Source: Phyto melanocephala (lineage: Eukaryota > Arthropoda > Insecta > Diptera > Rhinophoridae). From it: a stretch of 64,000 bases of DNA. Positions 35,435 to 47,363 of the stretch are shown here, one piece after another. Below the pieces are notes generated by a model. The model saw only the letters and a program-made list of their open reading frames with translations, was not told the DNA's origin and did not search any database. Location: contig OW799237.1 in the NCBI GenBank assembly GCA_941918925.1, positions 10,335,201-10,399,200 on the forward strand. The letters are read 5' to 3'. Each line of letters starts with the position of its first letter. Position 1 is the first letter of the stretch. A program made the position numbers and the translations under genes.

Positions 35435-35997
35435 TTTTTTTTTTAATTGATTTATGATTTAATAATGTGAAAATGGTTAAAATTGTATAATTTTAATTTA
35501 TTGGGGAAATATTTTGTTTGATTGAAGCTAATGTAAAAGGCATTTTATTCATCAGATAATCGAAGTTGGAGGAGATTTTTTTTTAAACAGTTTTTTATAC
35601 TTTTATGACGTTTGACATTTGAAAAAAAAATAGAGAAGAGAACAAAATTTATTTTTGATCAATAGAGGTTGAGATTTATAAATTGTTGGTTAAAATTTTT
35701 ATTTATAGAACAAACTGAAATCAGAAGTGATTTTGATTTACTTTAGAATGTGGAAAGTATTTACATATGTATGTACCTACGTACATCATAGTACATATAG
35801 TGGTATCTTTGTAGGTTTTTATCATATAATTTTAAGATTAAAAAAAAATAAGATTGTTTTCAAAAAGAGTTGAATTTTAAATAAAAAAAAAATAAAAACG
35901 ATAGCAATTTTTAACAAAAGTCTTTGCTTTGCCAAGGAATCAATATTTTATAAAGAAATTCACTTGTAGGTAGCTAGATAGGTATAAAACGTAAGTA
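35435..35997. other. AT-rich stretch with a family B fragment
   Basis: Positions 35545-35690 (TTATTCATCAGATAATCGAA, then GTTGGAGGAGATTT, TTTGACATTTGAA) match repeat family B at 11.27-11.36 kb. The rest is AT-rich and non-coding up to the TA at 35996-35997. Confidence 0.5.
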
Positions 35998-36327
35998 CAG
36001 TCGTGTCTGGATATAGTGAACTAATTTTTGCAAGGCTTGTTCATAGTATCCAGGTTGTTCTCTACATCAAGGTTGAAATTTTTGTTCAAAAATTCGTTTT
36101 ATTTACTAAAAATACATACCTACATGTAAATGCAATAGCTGCTTAGAAACAATTTGTACAAAAAAGGAAATATATGTACATATGTATTTAAGTTTAATAA
36201 AAGAATTGTTGTTGAAGTTGTTTTTAAAATTTTGTTCACTATTAGAGTTTTTCACTATTTAGAGTACTCCATGCAAAAATTTTGGTGTTCACTATATGGA
36301 GGTGTTCACTATATCCAGACACGACTG
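35998..36327. mobile_element. CAGT-ended MITE of pogo/Tc1-mariner type
   Basis: CAGTCGTGTCTGGATATAGT at 35998 is perfectly inverted ending at 36327, and similarity continues inward (GAAC). TA flanks both ends (35996-35997, 36328-36329). The 330-bp element is non-coding. Additional TGTTCACTATA/CATAGTATCCAGGTTG copies inside both ends give subterminal repeats. The CAGT start and TA target fit a pogo/Tigger-derived non-autonomous element. Confidence 0.88.
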
Positions 36328-38952
36328 TATAACTTTAATGTTTTTAAAATATTTTTTTGTTTTCTTTTTAGTAAAAAATAACAAAACTTTACGATGTGGT
36401 ATAAACATCATTGAAATGCATATAGGTAGATCAGCTTAAAATAAGCAACCAAAAAATTAAATCATCAAAAAGGTAACATAGGTAAGTACATATATTCTTA
36501 TTTGTATTAAACAATATTTATTTAAACAAAAATTTAAATTTATAATTTAACATAAAAAATCCAAAATAAATTAAATTCACATGATACAAATCAAAAATTC
36601 ATCAATAAGGTCTTGAGGTTGGGTAGAACTTAAAAAGAAGGACAATATTCTTTAATACAGAACCAAATTATTAGGAAATTGTATTATCACTAATAAACTA
36701 ATGAAAACAAGTAAAAACCTGAAGCGCAATATTTTTAAGTCGAGGTACTTAGGTAGTATGTCTTTAAAGACTTTAAATTTTATTTGAAACAACATTGCAC
36801 AAATAAAAATTAGCCGTTCATTTCGTTTAACTTCTAATGGGGATCTTCATAAATACCTATTACCTACCAACTTATTTTATTTCAATATAGTTAGGTACCT
36901 ATCACCTACATACATATCTACCTAAACGAAAACTAAATTTGTTATCCTTAATATAACAACATAAAAAAAAGTCTTTTCTTTTCCCTGCTAAATTTACCCA
37001 CACAAAAGAGTCCTTTATTTTCCCTGCCAAATTTACCCACACAAAAACACTAGTTCTCATATTTCATCAAATAACAACAAGAAGCATCAACAAACGCAAC
37101 AAATGTTTGAATTTTTCATGAAAAAAATCGCCTTAAGGAAATAGACAACAAACAGCATCTCAAAAAAATAGTCAGCCATTTGTTTTACCTATAACGTCAA
37201 AATTTGCTAAATTAAAAAAAACCAAACAAATTTCTCTAGTACAAGTTGTTCATTAAAATATGGCGTCCATTTGCGCATGTGAAGGGATTAGATAAGAAAA
37301 CAACCAGTAAGAAAATTGCAATCAAATATAAACTTCATTGCTATTGTTGTTGGTGAAACAATTATAGAAAAGGTTTACACCTACCATCATTTAAATGTTG
37401 TTGTTGTTAAAACAGGTATTGTATGAAAAGAAAAAAACAAAAAAAATAAAGAGAGATTACTGAGAGGGCGTTACCTTTTGTGCACCATTAATAACAGTAA
37501 CTGGTTTTATTTAATGTGTGTGCACTCGCCTTTAAACCAGCAAATAGCAGTGGCTTTCAAACTTTTTTTTGCATAATTATTATTAGAGAGGGTAGAATGT
37601 ATATTGCTCTTGCAAAGATCAAATGATCTTAATTTACAAGTGATAAAATCATAACAATAGTGGGAAAAATATTAGGTTTTTTTTTGCAACAAAATGTTTT
37701 AAATAGAAAATTGTTATAAAATTCTTTATTAATTTTTTTTTAACATTTTATAAATATAAAAACTTATTTATTAAAAATTTTAAAAATGTAATATTAATAT
37801 TGAAAATCCATAAGTTATGAAAAGTTAAAAGAAATATTTTAATTAAATAAATTGAAAATTTTCTTTTTATATAAAATGTTACTACATAAATTCAAGTACA
37901 TATGTACATGAATTCATACATATACATAGAACATATTATCGGTTGTGAGTACCAGAATTGTTTCCAATCGCTTAAATTATTTGCATAGTAAAAACTTATG
38001 ATTGCATCTACAGAATTTTGTTTCGGAATAACAATATATAGTCGGCACTAAGCAAATGTAATTTTTGCAATAAAAATTTTATAAGAATGTGATTGCCTTT
38101 TTTCTAGGTGTATGTGGAAAATTATTCTTTAGAAAGTAGAAATTAAAAATATTCTTAAAATTTTTACATTTCTTTCTCATAGAAAATTTCCAAGAAGTTA
38201 TCGTTATAAAAACAACTTTTGATAATATTTTTTTCTAAATTTTCTCTCCTGTTAATTTTATTTATTTTTGATATTTTGGGGTGGATGCCGTATTCAGAAA
38301 ATTTTTTTAAATTAACATATACATGTTAACTAGTATAAATATTTTGAATAAAGGGGTTTAAAACATTAGAGTATTACATTTTAATTAATCCAAGGGTCAC
38401 CTTCTGAAACCTTTGCTTTTTTCGGATGCCCTGTACACTATTTCTGCAAAATTTTAAGATGAACTTCAGAGTTAAAGGGTTGTTATAGTAAATTTTTTAC
38501 TTGATTTTGTCACAAGCTTCTTCAAATCTTCAGTTTCATATATTTACAGATTTTTTTGATATTCCTTAAATTCTAAAAATTTGGTTACATTCCATGAATT
38601 AGTGCCCAGAGAGTAAACATTTTTGATATACTTCTTGAATATGAGTATTTTGAATAACTTACACCCAAAAATTAACAATTTAGTGACGCTTATTCTGACC
38701 ATCACGGTTGTCACTATAAGTTGTAACCTGAGTCACATTCTGAGATAAACAGTTAATAAATTTCAGCAGATAACAACTAATTTTTTGGCAGCCACGTGAA
38801 GCTTGACTTCAATCTACATATACATACATACATATGTATGCATTAAGACATTTTGGAAATGTTTAACAAGTGCTACAACGAGTCGCTAAATTTCAGCTAA
38901 GAACTTTGAGTTTCACTCAGTCATTTGAAAGTGGAATTCTAATATTTGTTTG
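36328..38952. other. AT-rich non-coding stretch with a short tandem duplication
   Basis: A two-copy 39-bp tandem repeat lies at about 36970-37047 (CCCTGC.AAATTTACCCACA in each unit). Simple ACATATGTACATG sequence near 37905. No gene or transposon recognised. Confidence 0.5.
36970..37047. repeat. 39-bp tandem duplication
   Basis: Two adjacent units share TTTTCCCTGC.AAATTTACCC and ACACAAAA, starting at 36983 and 37022 for the CCCTGC anchor. They differ by a few bases. Confidence 0.7.
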
Positions 38953-39266
38953 AACACAAGGGGCTTAAGGGATTATATACACCTTGTGCCTCAAGTGAAA
39001 CAAATCTCCTACCAGATAAGAATCCTACATTCACTTCTTGTGTTCTGAACTTCTCCGAACTTCACCATTAATTCCACGTGTAATTTAAATTTTAAATCAA
39101 TAGGCACATAAACAAGGGACTTAAGTGCTTATATACACCTTGTGCTCCAGGTGAAACATATCTCCTATCAGATATGAATCCTACATTCTCTTCTTGTGTT
39201 TTGAACTTCTCCGAACTTCACCATTAATTCCACATGTAATTTAAATTTGAAATAAATAGACACATA
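38953..39266. repeat. 156-bp tandem duplication
   Basis: Two adjacent units of about 156 bp (anchor TTATATACACCTTGTG at 38973 and 39129) remain similar throughout, including GAACTTCTCCGAACTTCACC and ATTAATTCCACRTGTAATTT. By eye they differ at roughly one position in ten. No reading frame spans both. It looks like a local segmental duplication rather than a satellite array. Confidence 0.85.
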
Positions 39267-41261
39267 AACCCCTTGATTTTTCAAAATATTATTTATTTTT
39301 GGAAAATTTATCAAAAAAATAATTTTTAGTTTTTTTAATTGTAATATGAACAAAAAAATTAAAAAAATATTAATATTTATTATACAAATACCAATATATA
39401 ATTAGAATTACATTTTTGTAATATTGTAAAAACATAGCGAAATTAATTTTGGTTTTGGCAATAAAAGTAGTTTTTTTATATATTTTTTCCTTTACACATA
39501 TGTTGAAGAGATTTTGAAAATGCTACAAATATATAATTCAAATGCTAAAATGGCAACACTTAATAAACAAATATTCTCTTAATATTAAAAGTTTTAAAAT
39601 CACTGGAGAACTCGTACTCTCAAATAATATCTACCGTTACTTTCACGCCTACCCAATAAGTTACTAGTGAAAAGAGTGTAACAATGGGGATAAAAGCTAA
39701 CAGTGATAATAACAAAACAACAATAATAGCAATAATTGTTAAAATGGATTTAAGTGATAATTGTACTTTTCATATCATTGAATGTAAAACTGTGTATTGG
39801 CAATATGGTGATGACAGTGGTATGTATGGTGGTGTTGTTAGCTAGTGGTGGTAGTTGTCTCTATGCTGTGGTTTTTTGTTGTTATGGCATTGTTCATTTT
39901 TGTTTATTTATCTTTTCGACTATTTACTCCTGCTGTCTGCTGTTGATCGTATCGTTTTCGGCCGATTTGGTTACACTCACACTTATAAACTTATCATACA
40001 TTCTTTATGTAGTACCGAATGAATTGAGACGAATTTTGAATTTTAGTTTAACGTTTCCTGTCTTTGCGTGTGGTTGATACAAGAGAAAAAAACGTAACGA
40101 CGAAAAAGTATAAAAGCTATTTTTTTTGTTTGTCGAAAGAACGGGAAAGAAACAAAGATTTAAATATTATTGTTATTTTCGTTTTTGTTAAAATAAAAAA
40201 AAAACATGTGGCGAATTTATACTAAATACAAATACGAAAAAATGTAACAAATAAGAAAAAATTATACAATAGTTGTTTACAAAGAATAAAATACATAAAT
40301 AAAAAAGTAATAAAAAATACAAAAATAATATCAATTATTAGGTGTTAAATAAATATAATATTCTAAATTTTAACGAATTGTATTTGTTTTATCTAATTAT
40401 TATTTATATAAATTAAAAAAAAAATCTTATAGAAAAGTGCAATAAATTATTTACACAATATTTTTTTACATTTTATTTGGATTATTACTTATAAATCACG
40501 AAGTTTATTAACAAATTTTAAAGGTGAATATAAATTTTTATCATAATTTTATATAATTTTACATACTCTGTATGCAAATTTTAATGCCGACGGCTTTTTC
40601 TATTCGGTTATTGTCAATCGTTTTTGGTTACTACCTACCATGTAAATTGATAAAAAAAAAAAAAAAAATCAGCATGCAGTTGCCAATTGGAAATTTGCGC
40701 TTTCCTGATAAAAAGTATAACGAAAACCGTTTTTTTTAAATAAGGCTGTAACATTTAATTTTTAATGTTTAAAGATAATTAATTTGTAAGATGTATGTAA
40801 ATTGTAGACTAATCTACCTACAAAACAATAAAATTTAATAAACGATTGAATGAACATTTTTAAATCTAAAAAATGAAATTTACGATTATTGGAAACATTA
40901 AAAAAATATACAAAATGAAAAATAATACTTATGTGTTCATACATACATATAAATGGTATTAATACCACACAAAAATAATTTGACTTAAAAAATTATAAAG
41001 AAAGATTCTCATTTAAAAACTTTGATATGGGACACCCTATAATACCAAAAATTTGTGCGGTAAAGTGTTGCGAACCAAAATAATAAAAACTTACTGTTAA
41101 GAATTAAATGACAAGTTCATTCATAAGTGATAATTGTATTAATTATACCCTTAAAAGTATATAGACACTCAAACTAAAATAAAGCTTCAACTCCAATAAC
41201 TCCAGAAAGTAAGCAATATCTGGAAATCCTTTAAAGTTAACCGAGAACATGCAACGTATTA
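39267..41261. other. AT-rich non-coding stretch
   Basis: Includes a 107-codon plus frame (39754-40077) that is hydrophobic but without a recognised domain; its GT-rich composition argues for chance. Nothing else supportable. Confidence 0.45.
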
Positions 41262-41340
41262 AAGTTTACTAGCGATAACGTGAACACTGGATTATGTGGA
41301 CATTACTCAATTTTTAATTAGCATTGACTACTTGAAATGG
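41262..41340. repeat. Fragment of the 58.2 kb pogo-like family
   Basis: GTTTACTAGCGATAACGTGA followed by ACACTGGATTATGTGGACAT parallels the left end of the 58154-58965 element (GACTCGCGGTAAC ... CGTGAACACCGGATAAGATG). No opposite terminus was found nearby. Confidence 0.5.
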
Positions 41341-43034
41341 TCAACAGTATTAAATCAACTGTAGTAAACTCTACTTCTCGCTTACATGCGAAGATGTAAT
41401 CGAAAAACACACGAAATTCCTATCATCGAATAAAGTTTAGACTGCGCTCGAATGTGGAAATTAAGCAACTGTATTAAGGTTAAGAAGCAATAAATACAAT
41501 TAAGTGCTAAACTGAATGATTTATAGTTTGACTCAAGGAACACATTTTTGGAATCAGATGGAAAATTGCGGAGCTCGATTTGGAAAGCGAATTTGGCAAT
41601 GAATTTGCTACATGCCAGCAATGCAGCTTGATTTGAATGCTGACTATCAAGTGCTCCTTTGCTTCTGGTTTATTGGCGTAGACAAGAGACCTATTGCTAT
41701 ATTCCTAAAGAAAAAATAATTTGATTAAATCCAATCTCGTTAAAATAAATGTTCGTCAAATGTGTGTGTCCCCTAAGGATAATTGTCTAAGTAAAATGTC
41801 TACCTTGGTTTTTGGCATCTGAGGGTATAGAGCTGTTATCAATACCTCTGGCTGCACAGTGCCATACATTAAGGGTACCTAACTCACTTCTGACCAGAGT
41901 CTAATTTATTACTATGGGATATAGTAGTGCCTAGAACTTGTCCTAGATTGATTATTGGTAAGCCCTCTTCGGAAATCACTTAGTGACTGCGGTTTTTGCC
42001 CAAAGCAGGAAACACAGATCGGTGGTTTTAAAAAGACTGATCATCTGACTGTTGCTTTTTAACAGAATTATTTTGTTGTTTGTAATTTAACGGAGTTTTG
42101 GGCTGGGAGTAACAATATATCTTGTGCTTGTACATGAACGGTAATATTCAGGATATGACACACAGATGCTGGGCGCATCAATTCAACCTAGTGGTGAAAC
42201 CATTATTTGATACGACGCTCGGCGTCAGTACTTACGTTAATCAAACTACATAAATAGTCAAAACATTTCCCGCTCGCTGTTTTTTTTGTAACGTTCTAGC
42301 CCCATCACCTTTTTAAAGGCATATGGACTAATCGTTTTACCAGCTCATAAATCGAACCAAAAGGATATTTTTTGTCAATGTAGAATTTCTAGTGGATTTT
42401 CCTCACTTCAAATACGAAGACTTGACTTATAGAAATGCTCATTGATACAAAAACGAGGCCGATCAGTGAACACAGTACGTCATTTTGAACACTCCCGAAC
42501 TGAAACACAATTTTCGACATAAATTTGAACAATTTGTAAACATTGTTCCAGGATGAATCTAATTTTCCAAACCAAACTAACCTTAAAACAATCGTTTTGT
42601 CATTGAAACTTCGCTTTAAAGAAATAAACCATCATGCTATTGTCCGAAATGTTAAATTTTCTATAGCTCTGGCACATAAATCATAATAAATTTGACACAT
42701 GGCATGGGTTATGTTGTCTGTTAGGGTTTTTCGTTTAAAGTCGAGTCATATAAAATTCGTCGTGGCTTTCAGCTGACGTTTACATGACGACGGAAAAGGT
42801 TGGCACAATGTAAACGGATACTTAATCAGCCAAAAACATAGGAAAATGTCACCTGACAGCTATCAGACTATAGTGTGTAGGTTTAAAGTTGCCTAACTTC
42901 AGTACTTTTCGTTGACGGTGACGCACCGAATGGAACAAAGTTTATAAGAAATCCTGTAATTCAACTCAGCTGTCAGTTGAAAATGGCGACAGATGGTATG
43001 ATGGATTCCATGTGAACATGACTTAAAATAAAAA
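41341..43034. other. Less AT-rich non-coding stretch
   Basis: Base composition is nearer even than in the flanks, suggesting decayed transposon sequence, but no domain, TIR pair or frame could be identified with confidence. Confidence 0.4.
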
Positions 43035-43500
43035 CCACAATAAAAAGTTTAACGGAGTTAAATCTCACGATCTCAGTGGCGAGTTCCAATCGTTTTCACG
43101 AGAGATAACTACGCTCTCAAATCACTCAAGCAGAATGTTCAATGCGGCACGCTGTGATGTCCTGTTGAAACAAAATGTTATTTTGTGGTCTATGTATTCC
43201 AATTAAGGACATAAAGCGCTCGCCGTTGACAGTGATGGCCTGACCATCGACGTTTTTAAAGAAATATGGATCGATGAGGGATTCTAGGCGCCTCGGCATA
43301 GACTTCACAAGAAAAAGTCTAACAGTGTCAAATCGCTTGTGCAAAATGTGGCACTTAGCGACTTGTTGTGAAAACCTCATGCCGTTGGCGTTTTCATCTA
43401 TTTCAGACCCAAGGGAGTTAATAACCATCAATATATAACGCTCGCTGTTGGTGGTGATGGTCTGGCTAATGCATCCCGAGTTAAAATTTTTTTTTGTCAT
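43035..43500 (-). pseudogene. Rearranged mariner transposase pseudogene
   Basis: The minus strand carries mariner blocks in an abnormal order. First TTNSERYILMVINSLGSEID with a degraded FQQ..A..H segment, which normally follows the next block. Then PYFFKNVDGQAITVNGERF and ILFQQDITACRIEHSA. After a frameshift comes VISRENDWNSPLRS, a stop, and DLTPLNFLLW (third catalytic block). The VNGERY...FQQD region is thus represented twice. This suggests two fragments of related mariners joined, or an internal duplication. No N-terminal DNA-binding domain and no TIRs were found. Multiple stops make it inactive. Confidence 0.8.
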
Positions 43501-43630
43501 AACAAGCCTTATCGTTACGCTGAGCGTTGCCCAAATAAACAGTAATTTTGATACAACAATTCTATCATTTGCACATGTTGTTGAATGCTATATCAGACAA
43601 ACTGAATAAATCACAGCCAATTCTACAAAT

Positions 43631-43876
43631 CGATGGCTTAATATAAAAAAGGCGTAACTCGATTTTTTACTACTTTACAGAAGAAAGAAAAAACTGAATA
43701 AAATTTAAAAGAATCCATTGAGTTAGAGCTTTTTTATTTTGCCATAAATCCGTTTTTTTCAACCATATCTCACTTAATTTTTTAGGGGTGATGTGTGCGT
43801 ATGTGAACTACCAGAAAACGTTAAAACTTGTTTTTGTTAAAAAATAAAGATACGCAATTTTTATAGTAAGCCATCA
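43631..43876. mobile_element. Small TIR element (MITE family A-related)
   Basis: CGATGGCTTAATATAAAAAA at 43631 is matched inversely by TGATGGCTTACTATAAAAAT ending at 43876. The inner GGCGTAACTCGATTTTT resembles the GGCCTTAACTCG of family A at 27.0 kb and 7.8 kb. About 246 bp, non-coding, similar in length to the 7.8 kb copy. Confidence 0.6.
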
Positions 43877-46800
43877 AAATACAGTTTCACCAATTGGGTT
43901 GCTATCGACTGTCAAAGTTTGAAAGCTCTTATTGAAAAATCTGTCACCTGCAAGATATTAAAAAATAGTTCTTTAAGAAATGTCAAAATTACGATTGAGA
44001 ATTGTTGTTATAAACCACAAAAATGCAATTACTATTTCGAGCAATTTATTACCAATGGCGGAATATTGAACAGGCACGAATGTTTTTTTGTGTTGTGTTA
44101 CAAACAACACTACAAACGCATAATACGCTCTTCTTTAGTGTATAATGGTGTAGGTTACAAACACTGAACAATTTTATATTTGTTCTGTTTATGACATACA
44201 TACATATCAATTTTGTTTTTTTTTTGTTTTATGAAAAATAGTTTTCTATAACAACTACGTAGTAAGCAAACAATTTTGGTTATTTTTAAATATTTCACAG
44301 CTAAAAATAACAACTAATTTTTGCAAATAATTTATACACTTTTATTAAACAACAATATTTTCCTGCCAAAAAATTATCAACCATATATAGTACATACATA
44401 TATCAATAATTAAAGATTTTTTCTTTATAATTTTCTATATGTTTTTTGTAATTTAATTAAAAACAGCAAGAAACACAACTACATGTTGTTTAATGCTTGT
44501 TTGATTGTATAATTTATGACAAACAAAACAAAAATAAAAAAATAAATTTATGCACAAAATTTTTTCAGTTTATTGAAATATAAACTGTTTTCCTCTGTTT
44601 GCCACATCTCATATTTATCCATAAAAATGTAAAAGTTAAGCAGTCAGGCAGCATCAGCATAGCAATAAAAATCTATGCATTCTTTTTGTTTAATTTTTTT
44701 TTTTAATACTTTAAGCAACATTTGTTGTTCATTCATCATTTCTATTTGATATTAAATTGTGTGTTTTTTTAATATTAAAAATATATTTTTGTTCTGTTTA
44801 GTTTAAAATTTTACTCAAATTGCATTAGAAGCTGAAGAGAAAACATGTTGTTTTTCCTTGCTAAAATAATTAATTTTTTTTTTCTTTTTTTTTACATGAT
44901 ATTTTGCATATTCTTTAATACGAAAAATATGAGTAGAACCGTGCTAATATAGTGGGCGTGAAATTCGTCTAATCTTTTTTAGATTTTTAATTTACATCGA
45001 AGTGTGTAAAATCGTCAAAATATTTACAGTGGAACACAGATAACGAGAATTTAAGTGATTGCAATGTGATGTAATTTTTTGTTTTAGAACTTTTTTTTGT
45101 TTGAAATAATATTTTTAGTTTATTTAGAAATTTAAAAAAAAAATTTATTAAGATTTGTCGAAAAATTTTATTTCTTCATATAATAAATTAGAAATTAAAA
45201 GCAAGTTAAAAAAAAATTAAAAATATTACCTGAAGCCTGTATAAATAAAAAAATATATGTTAATAAATTATATAAAAAAATTATATAAAAGAAAGATGTT
45301 CTGCTTAAAAAGGTTACAAAAAAAGACGACAAATTTTATTTGAATCAAAATTGCACAGAGTAAATTATACATTGAGTAGCATGATTTTGCTGGCTGGTAG
45401 TAAATGTCATGATCATACAAACAGGTGAAGTTATCAGTTCAGCCGATTGTGAAGCATAATGTCAAAATTCTATGAATTCGCCTTAATTTCATTTATTAAT
45501 GCAGGGATGGAAAAATCAGATTTAGGTTTCGGTGTTAAACAATTAACTTAAGTGCAATTTTTGGTAACAGATGTACCAATATTATGTATATTTATTGCTC
45601 TTGCACCATTTATAATGTGTTTCACAAATACATATAATTATTTCCTTCTTCTTAAAAAATTTTCATTAAATTAAACAAATCATAACCACTTTTCCAACCC
45701 TGATATACGAATTTGCCAAGGCATATCCATAAGGTATATGCAACGGCGAATCGATACAACAAAGCAACTTTTTGTTTTATGTTAAGAAAAAAAAACGACA
45801 AATCATTACTTTAAAATCTAAAATACATTTTTATTTTTGAAAGAGGTTCTAATATTTTGTTTTAAAACTTTTTTCCTTATTCCCCTTTTTGTTTAATTTT
45901 CAATACCAAATATCATGTGATAACTATGAATATTTTAAGAGCATTTAATTAAATTTGGCTATACATTTTGCCCGTAAAAAAACGTTTACCACAGACTCAT
46001 TATAGCTAAAACGACTTCTAAGGCCAGAAAAATCTTAAATGAATATGCTTAGGCGTAACACACAGAATGAGAAACTAATATAATGACATCACTGATAGTA
46101 GTGATATTTATTATTTAAATATTATTTATTAAAAATATTAATTTATAAAAATTTTTAATGAATTAATTATTTATTCAGATGATTCTATTGTGATTTCTTA
46201 ATTATTATTCATTTTATTGTGGTTCTACTGTACAACAATTTTTATGTATAAAAAATCTAATAATTTCATGTTCATCACAAAATGTTTATGTAGTGTAAAA
46301 TATTAGCAAATATTTTGTCATTAATTTGATAAATATTTTTTACAAAAAAATATTTTGTAAAATCTTCTTTTAAAATGGTTTGCTTTATTTTTAAATTTTA
46401 AAACTAAGTGTATATACTATCCAGATAACATGTGTATGTAGTAGTTGTGGTCTTTATAATATGTATGTATGTATATATGTATGTATATGTAGGGAAAACA
46501 GTATATAAAAAGTGTTTATAATAAGAAAACAGAGTAAAACTAATTTTAAACAGAAAGAGGAGGTGTCTTTTTTGCACTGTGGGTCATTGTACCATGTCTG
46601 TTGTGCAATGCGACATTCAGTTAACTTTTATGCGATACGCTAAATACTTTTTAACGATACTTGACGGCTGTTACAATCAAGTGACATCTTTGTCAAAAAA
46701 GTGTAAAAATAAATTCGCCACTAAATCACTCCCATATAGCCGAGACCTAAACTTAAGAGGTTTTTAAGTCGGGTATTAGGTTTAACTTTTTGTCGCTAAA

Positions 46801-46948
46801 GTGAAAAACAACAAAATTATTTTCGTTTGAATAACAACAACACATATTACTGAATACCGAAATCGATAAAACTGTTGTTTTTAACGATACGATTATCGTT
46901 GTTTTGATAAGTCACTTTACAAAGCTTCGATATTTCTTCAATTATTAT
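43877..46948. other. AT-rich non-coding stretch
   Basis: A short open frame at 43919-44167 (82 codons) has no recognised domain. ATGTATGTATATATGTATG repeats lie at about 46462-46490. No transposon recognised. Confidence 0.45.
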
Positions 46949-47363
46949 GTAAAGGGTCCGCCATCTAACGTTTTTTTTTTCAACTAGTGTTTATTTCGTG
47001 AATGATAACACTTAGCTCATGTCTGATTTGATAGATAATTAGTTTTATCCTTCCGTTGAACGAACATGGTTGTGTATAGTGTTACGCTAACAAGCCAGAG
47101 ACTATTGACGCTTTAAAGGATAATATTCATGAAACCATTGGTGAAATACAGCTGCACACAATCGATAATGTGCTTAAAAATTGGACCGATCGTGTAGGCT
47201 ACTGCTTGGCAGCCGAGGCAGCCATTTGAATAAAATCATTTTCTATTATGAACCAAAAGGATTGTACTTTCAAATAAAAAAAGAAATTTGAGAAAATATT
47301 CAGTAATTTTTTTTTATAGCATTTTCAAAAAAAAAAAAAAAGTTATTTGGCGGACCCTTTACA
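46949..47363 (+). mobile_element. Internally deleted mariner with about 30-bp TIRs
   Basis: TGTAAAGGGTCCGCCATCTA at 46949 is matched inversely by TGTAAAGGGTCCGCCAAATA ending at 47363, and both continue as AC followed by a T run. The element is 415 bp. Inside is only the C-terminal end of a mariner transposase on plus. The strong TIR match with a deleted interior is typical of a non-autonomous derivative. No clean TA duplication is certain. Confidence 0.88.
47065..47292 (+). pseudogene. mariner transposase C-terminus
   Basis: The frame reads GCV, a stop, then CYANKPETIDALKDNIHETI, GEIQLHTIDNVLKNWTDRVG and YCLAAEAAI. After a one-base shift it continues SRGSHLNKIIFYYEPKG. This matches the end of insect mariner transposases (YANKP.TI.ALK.NI...I, then NW..R+.YC..SRG.HLN.I+F). 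All catalytic residues lie upstream of the retained part and are deleted. Confidence 0.85.

Noticed and set aside
39754..40077. 107-codon hydrophobic plus frame
   Set aside because: GT-rich simple composition gives Val/Leu/Cys runs; no recognised family, no splice signals, no conservation evidence available.
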